This document shows, piece after piece, positions 7,119 through 12,989 of a stretch of 12,989 nt of DNA. Every line of letters begins with the position of its first letter. Positions within the stretch are counted from its first letter, which is position 1. The notes under the pieces are model-generated. The model ran no database searches. It was not told the DNA's origin and saw nothing but the letters and a program-made list of their open reading frames with translations. The translations under genes and the position numbers were made by a program. Source of the stretch: JAXGPF01 sp964650945 (GTDB lineage Bacteria; Verrucomicrobiota; Kiritimatiellia; JAAZAB01); NCBI GenBank assembly GCA_964650945.1, contig CAZYXU010000103.1, forward strand, positions 1 through 12,989, in the 5' to 3' direction.

Positions 7119-8810
7119 ATGAAACATGCGCAAAAAAACAACTATCGTTATTCAATCTGTTTCGATTTTCCCGATGACCTGATTTATACGCCGTTTACCC
7201 GCGCCACCCTGGAAAAGTTGTTCAAGCTTTACCAGTCGTGGGGCGTCACGCGCATTTACTGGATTTACACCTGGAAACATCGCGAGCGGCTCTGGGAAGG
7301 CACGCTCTCCGACAGCTTAAGCCGGAATTACGAAACCACCCGGCGCGCGCTGCGGAGCGAATTCCTGCCGGCGGCCGTGCGGCTGGCGCATGCCTTGGGG
7401 ATGGAGTTTTACGCGGTTTACAAGCCGTTTGACCTGGCCTTTAACCAGTCGCACCCCTTTGGCACAACGGCCGCGCGGCGCGCCGGCCGCCTGGATGCGC
7501 TCAGCGGCCGGATTCATTGGGCGGCCGAGTGCCTGGTGCAAAACCGCCGTCTGCGCATCCGGCGCCGGCAGGATGATATCCCCGCCGACCTCGACCGGCG
7601 CCGGATCGGCGCGATCGTCCTGCGTTCCGACCGGGCGGGCGCGCCGGCCAACTGGCGCGGCCGCCTGGAAATCCTGGTCAGCCGCGATAATAATCTGTAC
7701 CGCCGCTACCGCGGTCCCCTGACTTTCCGCGAGTCCGCCGGCCGCCATGGCCGCGAACTGGCGCTGACCGGACTGCGTATCCGGGACCCTTACCTGGCCC
7801 TGCGCGTCCAGGGCGCGCGGAGTGAAAAGTTTTCCAATACACTGGCCGGGCTGGTAGAAGTTTATGATGATCAGGGCGAAAAACTGCCGTTTACCTACGG
7901 TTTGTATGCCCGCGCGGATTTCTACGCGTCTCTGCGCAAACGGCTCGGGGCCACCGGGCGGAAATTGCGGGACGACCTGGTATCGCGCGGCTACCTGTTC
8001 GGATGGCATCCCACCGGCGGCACGGGATATTTACGGACCGCGCGTTACGCGCTGGACAACGCCAAGGGTGAAATCGCCCTGGCCCGCGGCAAGGAGGAAT
8101 ATGTCATCGGCGCGCTTTCGCCGGCCTATCCGGCCGTGCGCCGCCTGTTTTTAAAACATGTCCGCGAATGCCTGGATGCCGGGGTGGATGGCGTGGATTT
8201 GCGCGTGGGCAACCATAACCGCAGCCTGGAGTGGGAAAATTACGGGTTTGAACCGCCCGTGCTGGATGAGTGCCGGAGGCGCGGCATCAATCCCTATGGC
8301 GGAGCGGCGGACCAGCGCCGGCGCCTGGCGATCCTGGGCGAAAGTTACACGCAATTCGTGCGCGATGCCGCGCAACTGATCCGACAGCGCGGCAAGCGCA
8401 TCCATATCCACGTCAGCCAGGATGAAGTGCTGGGCGGCCGTCTGCCCGTCCCCTTCGAATGGCAGCAATGGGTGCATGACAAGCTGGCGGATGAAATCAC
8501 CTTGATGACCGACACCCCGGCGCGGTATGACCGCTTGACGCGCGCGGCCGCCGCGCCGCGCGGCATTCCGCGTCATTTCCGCAAGTACGTGGCATCCATT
8601 ACCTACCGCCCGCGCTGGCAGCGCATGTTTCGGGATTATCTCCGCCAGAGCCGCAAACTGGGCCATGCCGGCTTCATCATCTACGAAAGTTCATTCGTGG
8701 TGCATGGCCAGCCGGACGGCAGCTTCACCGTGCTTTACCCGGATATCCCGCGCATCATGCGCGAAGTGCAGGAGGAAAACCTGAATCCGCAAACCGCGGC
8801 TAAGGCCTGA
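7119..8810 (+). CDS. putative cytosolic (beta/alpha)8-barrel glycosidase-like protein
   Basis: A 563-residue protein whose layout fits a TIM-barrel glycosyl-hydrolase-like family (GHL10/family-10-like or DUF187-like). The N-terminal part, FTRATLEKLFKLYQSWGVTRIYW (about 27-49), looks like a first barrel strand and helix. The middle (about 140-250) is beta-rich and may be an inserted sandwich domain. The C-terminal half has barrel-strand-like stretches: SPAYPAVRRLFLKHV, then GVDGVDLRV with Asp357 and Asp360, a nearby Glu371/Glu373, HVSQDE (Asp435, Glu436) and IYESSF (Glu523). These acids are candidate active-site residues by position only. No signal peptide is seen. I chose ATG 7119 because GGAAAAACCATC precedes it, nearly identical to the leader of the gene at 108. 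The frame is open back to 6981, but that extension would translate the 7-bp repeats. No exact family is recognised with certainty. Confidence 0.75.
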   Translation: MKHAQKNNYRYSICFDFPDDLIYTPFTRATLEKLFKLYQSWGVTRIYWIYTWKHRERLWEGTLSDSLSRNYETTRRALRSEFLPAAVRLAHALGMEFYAVYKPFDLAFNQSHPFGTTAARRAGRLDALSGRIHWAAECLVQNRRLRIRRRQDDIPADLDRRRIGAIVLRSDRAGAPANWRGRLEILVSRDNNLYRRYRGPLTFRESAGRHGRELALTGLRIRDPYLALRVQGARSEKFSNTLAGLVEVYDDQGEKLPFTYGLYARADFYASLRKRLGATGRKLRDDLVSRGYLFGWHPTGGTGYLRTARYALDNAKGEIALARGKEEYVIGALSPAYPAVRRLFLKHVRECLDAGVDGVDLRVGNHNRSLEWENYGFEPPVLDECRRRGINPYGGAADQRRRLAILGESYTQFVRDAAQLIRQRGKRIHIHVSQDEVLGGRLPVPFEWQQWVHDKLADEITLMTDTPARYDRLTRAAAAPRGIPRHFRKYVASITYRPRWQRMFRDYLRQSRKLGHAGFIIYESSFVVHGQPDGSFTVLYPDIPRIMREVQEENLNPQTAAKA

Positions 8811-8841
8811 GGTTGCGGGGCGCCGCATCAAAAGAGGGAAA

Positions 8842-10998
8842 ATGTCAAACGCCGTTGCCGCTCTCACGCTGTCAACCAAGAATTGTTCCCTGACGGTTGA
8901 TCCCCGCTCCGGGATGTTGGCCGATTTTATGTTCGCGGGCAAGGATTTGCGACCCTGGCGCGATTTTTACATTCCGTGGAATGATTCCAATTTGGCGCCG
9001 GCGGAGTTGTACCGGCGCCAGGGCGGCGTGCGCATTACCGATGAACTTACCGGGGTGGAATACCGCGATGCGTTCGGCGCGGGGATGACTTATTATAACG
9101 AATGCCGCAAAAGCCATGCCGCCTTGCCCGGCACGCCCTGCCGCGTGTCCCGTTTGGTCCGGACGCGGCAAGGCGCGCTTACCCGCGTGGCCTTTCAAAA
9201 GCAATTCACCGGCGCGCCGTTTCGGCTGGAATATGTGTTGACGGCGGATGCGGGGGAATTGCATTGGCAGGTGGAACTCGTTCCGCGCGCCGGCATCCGT
9301 CCGCGTTCCGTGCGCATCGAACTGGTGCTGCCGGCCATGGGGCATCCGGGCTTGCGGCCGCCCTGGAGCGTCTGGGCGCCGGTGGCCGGCGCCCCCTTCC
9401 ATTATTCGTCGCCCGGGGGATACGGGCATGACGGCGCCGCCTGGGAATATCTGCGGTTTCCCTATGCCAACGCCAAGGGCGACCACCGGCTGACGGTGCC
9501 GGTCATTGACGTTTATTCCGAAAAGCTGGATGCCGGCCTGGCCTTGGCGGTCCCCTTCGAATTGCACAAGCCGGAGTTGATCTTCGAGGTTGACAAACTG
9601 GCCGGCGAAATCCGGCTGGTGTTCGATAACCTGGCGTTGGCGCGCGGCACGCGCCCCGCCGCCGCGGTCCTGATGCACGCGCATGCCGGCGACTGGCGCC
9701 CGGGGCTGGGTTGGATTTACCGGCGGTACCGTCCGTATTTCACCGCCGGCGACCGGCCGCGGATCATGCGCCAGCAGGGGCCGATGTCTTATTCCTTCCC
9801 CGTCTTGACGGATGAGGTGATCCGCAACTGGAAGCGCGACATGCATTTTTCCTGGACGGAAGCGCTCTTCGCGCCGACTTTCGGCGATTATGTGCCGCAT
9901 GCCCGGACCTGGACTTTCGACATGATGAAAAGCGCCAAACGGCCGGAGTGCGAAATGCAACTCTCGCATGCTGAAATGCGCGCCTATTTCCGGCGCCTGC
10001 AACGCCGGGGCGTGGCGTCGTTCGCCTATTTTAATGTCGGCGAATGCGAAAAAGAACTGGCCGAACGTTGCTACCCGGAATCCATCATGCGGTTGGATCA
10101 TGGCCATGCGGCGGCGGAGTGGCTCTGGCCGGACGGCCGGCGCCGCAATGTGCGCATGCGGCCCGACCCGGAAAGCCGCTGGGGACGCGCCATGCTCCGG
10201 CAATTGGACGCGCTTTTCAAGACCTACCCCGCATTGTCCGGAATCTTCCTCGACCAGGCCTGCTACCGGACCTACGATTTCGCCAGTGCCGACGGCCGCA
10301 CCATGCTGGCCAATCGCCCGTGCTTCGATACCCATACGGTGTTCCCGCGCATGGTGGAACGGATTGTCAGGATTCTGCGCCGCCACGGCCGCACCGCCTT
10401 CACCAACGGTCCATATTGCATCGAGGCGCAAAAAGGGCTCGACGGTATCATGAGCGAAGGGCGGATTCCCGGCATCGCCCAGTATGCCTACATGGGTTTG
10501 GACAAGGCGGTCATGATTCTGACCTATGGCGCGGCGCTCGATAAATTCGAGTGCGCCCTGCAAGCCTGCCTGAAATACGGGGCGTTTCCCGATGTGCGCG
10601 ACCACCTGGCCATGCGCCCGCGCCCGCGCATCACCCCGGCGGAGCGCGATTTATACGCGCGCTATCTGCCGTTGTTCGAAGCCTTGCGCGGCCGCCAATG
10701 GGTCTTCCATCCCCATGCCCTGGCTTTGCCGGACGGTTACGACGGCAACATCTTTTTAAATCCGCAAAATCGGTATGTCGTGACCTTGTTTCCGCGTTGC
10801 GGCCTGGCAACCGATCGGCGCAACCTGGTCCGCCGTGAAATCCGGCTGTGTCTGCCGGATGCGGGCGCACCGCGCCAGGCGGCCTGGCTGTCGGTAAATT
10901 TCAAGGGCAAAAAATTCCTGCCGCTGACACCCGACGGCCGGCATGCCTGGCACTTGCGCGTGCCGCGCTACACCGATGCCTCGTTGTTCGTTATCTGA
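8842..10998 (+). CDS. putative glycoside hydrolase, DUF6259-like (beta-sandwich plus TIM barrel)
   Basis: A 718-residue protein resembling the large DUF6259-type or alpha-galactosidase-like proteins common in PVC bacteria. Residues of about 1-290 are beta-rich and fit a mutarotase-like N-terminal sandwich that starts TLSTKNCSLTVDPRSGMLADF. A barrel follows at about 300-600. Its strand-like stretches include GVASFAYFNVGE, SGIFLDQACY with Asp471, and IMSEGRIPG with Glu539. These two acids are candidates for the catalytic pair, by analogy with clan GH-D, where two Asp residues serve. A C-terminal beta domain occupies about 620-718. The start at ATG 8842 is well supported by AAGAGGGAAA, 31 bp after the previous stop. 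No signal peptide is seen, so it is probably cytosolic and in one operon with the preceding barrel protein. Family placement is from memory and moderately sure; the substrate is unknown. Confidence 0.78.
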   Translation: MSNAVAALTLSTKNCSLTVDPRSGMLADFMFAGKDLRPWRDFYIPWNDSNLAPAELYRRQGGVRITDELTGVEYRDAFGAGMTYYNECRKSHAALPGTPCRVSRLVRTRQGALTRVAFQKQFTGAPFRLEYVLTADAGELHWQVELVPRAGIRPRSVRIELVLPAMGHPGLRPPWSVWAPVAGAPFHYSSPGGYGHDGAAWEYLRFPYANAKGDHRLTVPVIDVYSEKLDAGLALAVPFELHKPELIFEVDKLAGEIRLVFDNLALARGTRPAAAVLMHAHAGDWRPGLGWIYRRYRPYFTAGDRPRIMRQQGPMSYSFPVLTDEVIRNWKRDMHFSWTEALFAPTFGDYVPHARTWTFDMMKSAKRPECEMQLSHAEMRAYFRRLQRRGVASFAYFNVGECEKELAERCYPESIMRLDHGHAAAEWLWPDGRRRNVRMRPDPESRWGRAMLRQLDALFKTYPALSGIFLDQACYRTYDFASADGRTMLANRPCFDTHTVFPRMVERIVRILRRHGRTAFTNGPYCIEAQKGLDGIMSEGRIPGIAQYAYMGLDKAVMILTYGAALDKFECALQACLKYGAFPDVRDHLAMRPRPRITPAERDLYARYLPLFEALRGRQWVFHPHALALPDGYDGNIFLNPQNRYVVTLFPRCGLATDRRNLVRREIRLCLPDAGAPRQAAWLSVNFKGKKFLPLTPDGRHAWHLRVPRYTDASLFVI

Positions 10999-11052
10999 GG
11001 CGTGTTTTCCGATGTTGCAATTTCCGGGGCGCGCGACAATAATGCTGCCGCC

Positions 11053-11919
11053 ATGCATCCCCTGGAAAAAAACGCCGCGCCGGCCTGGCCGTCTGCCGTG
11101 GAAAAGATGATGTTTGAAATTTCGGGCGAACAGCCCTTGTGCGTCGTGCATCACCGCATCCCTCGGAAAATGAACGCGCGGTTTGACATGCATTACGGGC
11201 TGGAACTGGGCATCATCCTGGCCGGCGGCATGCGCCGGTATTACCGGAACCACGAACTGTCCGTCAGCCCGGGCGGGGTCTGGCTGTGCGGCATGTGGGA
11301 ACCGCATGGCTGGACGGTTACCCGGGCGCCCTGCGAGGCGGTGGTTTTAATCATCGAGCCGTCGTTTTTGCTGCGCGCCGGACGCGAACTGGCCGGCGGC
11401 CGGCATTGGCTCGCCCCATTCCGCGCGCCGCCGCCGGCCCGCCCGCAAATTCCCCGCCGCGCCCGCAGGCTGGCGCAGGCAATCGGGCGGACTTTCGCCG
11501 GCGCGGATCGCATCAATCCCGGCGTCCAGGACGCCCGGAATCGCTTGAAACTGCTGGAACTCATGCTGATGCTGCCCGCGCCCATGCCGGCGGGGCGGGA
11601 GCGGCGGGATGACAACCTGCGGCAGGTTGATCGGGCGGTGCAGCTTGTTTTCGGCGCCGCCGATTTTGTTTCCACCCAGGCTGCCGCCCGGCATTGCGGG
11701 TTGAACCGCAACGCCTTTGCCTCCTTGTTCAAGCGGGTGATGGGCCTGCCATTTGCCGAGTTCGCCCTGCGCTACCGGGTCAGCTCCGCTGCCCGGGACT
11801 TGTCGCTCCACGCCGCCCCGGTCAAAACCGTCGCCGCCCGCTGGGGTTTTGCCGATGCCAGCCATTTTTACCGGCATTTTCAAAAATATTATCATTGCGC
11901 GCCGACGGAATATGCGTGA
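11053..11919 (+). CDS. AraC/XylS-family transcriptional regulator
   Basis: A 288-residue DNA-binding regulator. The N-terminal half (about 20-110) fits a cupin-type effector domain: MHYGLELGIILAGGMRRYYR, then SVSPGGVWLCGMWEPHGW. The C-terminal 100 residues hold the double helix-turn-helix. The first is TQAAARHCGLNRNAFASLFKR (from about 207). The second is VKTVAARWGFADASHFYRHF, followed by the family ending QKYYHCAPTEY. It likely binds a sugar from the local pathway and activates nearby genes, which is inference from position. The start is uncertain: ATG 11053 has no clear ribosome-binding site, GTG 11002 sits almost on the GAGG of the previous stop, and ATG 11107 or 11110 has GTGGAAAAG upstream but would shorten the N-terminus. 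The gene follows the barrel protein closely and may share its transcript. Confidence 0.9.
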   Translation: MHPLEKNAAPAWPSAVEKMMFEISGEQPLCVVHHRIPRKMNARFDMHYGLELGIILAGGMRRYYRNHELSVSPGGVWLCGMWEPHGWTVTRAPCEAVVLIIEPSFLLRAGRELAGGRHWLAPFRAPPPARPQIPRRARRLAQAIGRTFAGADRINPGVQDARNRLKLLELMLMLPAPMPAGRERRDDNLRQVDRAVQLVFGAADFVSTQAAARHCGLNRNAFASLFKRVMGLPFAEFALRYRVSSAARDLSLHAAPVKTVAARWGFADASHFYRHFQKYYHCAPTEYA

Positions 11920-11954
11920 AATATTCGTCAAAAGCAGGCATCGCGGGAGACATT

Positions 11955-12710
11955 ATGCAACTGGAGAAAATCGCGGAATATCTGGATCGGACATTGCAGG
12001 TGGCGGAATGGAAGGATGCATCGCACAACGGTTTACAGGTGGCGGCCCGGGGTCCGGTGCGCCGGGTGTGTTGCGGGGTGGATGCCAGCCTGGAATTCTT
12101 CCAGGCAGCCGCCCGCCGCCATGCGGACCTGCTGGTCTGTCATCATGGCATCAGTTGGGGCGATTCCCTGTGCCGGATCACGGAATTGAATTATACCCGC
12201 CTGAAATTTCTGCTGGATCACAACCTGGCGTTGTATGCCTGCCACCTGCCTTTGGACGCCCATCCTAAATACGGCAACAACGCGCGCATCTGCCAGGCGC
12301 TGGGGCTCCAAAAAATTCGTAAATTCGGCTGGTACCATGGCGCGCAGATTGGCTTTGCCGGCCGTCTGCCGCGGGCTGTGCCTTATGCGCGGTTCAAGAC
12401 GGCGGTTGCGCGGTTGTTGAAAACGGAACCGCGGACCATGGATTTCGGTCCGCGCATGGTGCGCACGGTCGCCGTGATCTCCGGCGGCGCCGCCGCGGAA
12501 CTGGCCGAGGCCGGGCGCGACCGGGTGGATGTGTTTCTCTCCGGCGAGCCGACACTGGCGGCCTGGCATCTGGCGCGGGAATATGGCGTCAACGCGATTT
12601 TCGGCGGGCATTACGCCACGGAAACATTTGGCGTCCGCGCGCTGGCGGAACTGCTGGCCCGGCGTTTCAAACTCGCGGCGGAATTCGTGGATTTGGCGAC
12701 GCCTTTCTGA
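11955..12710 (+). CDS. Nif3-family dinuclear metal centre protein (YbgI-like)
   Basis: A 251-residue protein of the Nif3/YbgI family, whose members form ring-shaped hexamers with a two-metal site. They are often labelled GTP cyclohydrolase type 2 homologues, though their true role is unsettled. All expected metal ligands are visible: CHHG with His63 and His64, HLPLDAHPKYGNN with Asp101, and GGHYATETFG with His219 and Glu223. The His-x3-Glu spacing and the ligand positions match E. coli YbgI (63, 64, 101, 215, 219, from memory). Length is typical of the short form without an inserted PII-like domain. ATG 11955 is preceded by GGGAGA at good spacing. The frame is open upstream into the regulator gene, but that part is not Nif3-like. 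It starts 35 bp after the regulator stop. It is probably cytosolic and housekeeping, with no obvious link to glycan use. Confidence 0.93.
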   Translation: MQLEKIAEYLDRTLQVAEWKDASHNGLQVAARGPVRRVCCGVDASLEFFQAAARRHADLLVCHHGISWGDSLCRITELNYTRLKFLLDHNLALYACHLPLDAHPKYGNNARICQALGLQKIRKFGWYHGAQIGFAGRLPRAVPYARFKTAVARLLKTEPRTMDFGPRMVRTVAVISGGAAAELAEAGRDRVDVFLSGEPTLAAWHLAREYGVNAIFGGHYATETFGVRALAELLARRFKLAAEFVDLATPF

Positions 12711-12776
12711 GGGTGTAAGACAAATTGGTTGGTGAGTTGTAAAAATTTCAATGGAAGAATAGATCTCAGCGTGTTT

Positions 12777-12806
12777 TTGAGTCCGCAAAAGATACAACTG
12801 TATAAA
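12777..12806 (+). promoter_or_regulatory. candidate sigma-70 promoter reading off the right end
   Basis: TTGAGT (12777-12782, four of six matches to TTGACA) and TATAAA (12801-12806, five of six to TATAAT) are 18 bp apart in an AT-rich stretch after the Nif3 gene. A start site about 7 bases on would fall at about 12813, right before the strong hairpin at 12814-12851. No gene follows inside the window, so its target is unseen. Confidence 0.35.
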
Positions 12807-12813
12807 TTCCGAT

Positions 12814-12851
12814 AATTTCGGCCGGGTGGTTACACCACCCTGGCCGAAATT
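12814..12851. repeat. strong 17-bp hairpin with one bulged base
   Basis: AATTTCGGCC (12814-12823) pairs with GGCCGAAATT (12842-12851), and GGGTGGT (12824-12830) pairs with ACCACCC (12834-12840). The loop is TAC and the single T at 12841 is bulged. It lies 104 bp after the Nif3 stop. No T-tract follows on either strand, so it is not a standard intrinsic terminator. A structured RNA leader, a REP-like element or a transposon-derived palindrome are alternatives. Confidence 0.7.
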
Positions 12852-12881
12852 GGGGCACCGCGTGGCGAATTCCGTTACCCT

Positions 12882-12989
12882 GAGCCCTTCGACTCTGCTC
12901 AGGGCCTTGAGCCCTTCGACTCTGCTCAGGGCCTTGAGCCCTTCGACTCTGCTCAGGGCCTTGAGCCCTTCGACTCTGCTCAGGGCCTT
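12882..12989. repeat. four exact tandem copies of a 27-bp palindromic repeat at the sequence end
   Basis: The unit begins GAGCCCTTCGACTCTGCTCA and ends GGGCCTT. Copies occupy 12882-12908, 12909-12935, 12936-12962 and 12963-12989 with no differences, and the last ends on the final base. Each contains an inverted repeat. At the first copy CCCTGAGC (12878-12885) pairs perfectly with GCTCAGGG (12897-12904) around 11 bases. Later copies read CCTTGAGC, giving one G·T pair. No start codon or ribosome-binding site suggests translation. The copy number is unknown because the window stops inside the array. Confidence 0.9.

Noticed and set aside
8872..10605. 577-codon open frame on the minus strand
   Set aside because: It lies fully opposite a well-supported gene. 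Long antisense frames are expected in GC-rich DNA, and its protein shows no domain I recognise.
11694..11954. Upstream extension of the Nif3 gene
   Set aside because: It overlaps the AraC-type helix-turn-helix region in another frame; Nif3 similarity begins at ATG 11955.
12882..12989. Coding of a 9-residue repeat protein by the 27-bp array
   Set aside because: 27 is divisible by 3 so some frames stay open, but one + frame has a stop in each unit, no start or ribosome-binding site precedes it, and the palindromic structure fits a non-coding repeat.
12882..12989. CRISPR array
   Set aside because: The units abut with no variable spacers.

Overview
The window is GC-rich and almost fully coding. 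All eight genes I accept lie on the + strand. The gene content points to the PVC group, most likely Lentisphaerota or Kiritimatiellota. The reasons are a parallel beta-helix protein with a choice-of-anchor-Q-type C-terminus, a discoidin/DUF4091 protein, a barrel protein resembling the DUF6259 type, a Gfo/Idh/MocA oxidoreductase and an AraC-type regulator, all packed together. This assignment is inference from remembered family distributions, and no marker gene in the window settles it.

Region 1 (1-5214) opens with a short leader holding a perfect GC-rich hairpin. Three tightly coupled genes follow: a Gfo/Idh/MocA dehydrogenase, a galactose-mutarotase-fold protein (start overlaps the previous stop by 4 bp) and a large exported protein with two discoidin modules and a DUF4091/GH123-like C-terminal half (again a 4-bp overlap). 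Region 2 (5215-6929) is an exported beta-helix protein after a 113-bp gap. Region 3 (6930-7118) is an AT-richer spacer with an 8-bp inverted repeat and two separate arrays of 7-bp repeats. Region 4 (7119-12710) holds two cytosolic barrel-type putative glycosidases, an AraC/XylS-family regulator and a complete Nif3-family dinuclear-metal protein. Region 5 (12711-12989) is non-coding: a promoter-like pair, a strong 17-bp hairpin, and four exact copies of a 27-bp palindromic repeat that run to the last base. No gap exceeds 300 bp.

Together this looks like a carbohydrate-use locus. The discoidin/DUF4091 and beta-helix proteins carry signal peptides and would act outside the cytoplasm on a glycan. 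The mutarotase-fold protein, dehydrogenase and two leaderless barrel proteins would process sugars inside, and the AraC-type protein is a plausible sugar-responsive activator. No transporter, SusC/SusD pair, sulfatase or sugar kinase is visible, so the substrate and its uptake cannot be read from the window. Nif3 is a widespread housekeeping-type gene and may be an unrelated neighbour. I see no RNA gene, CRISPR array, transposase or phage gene.
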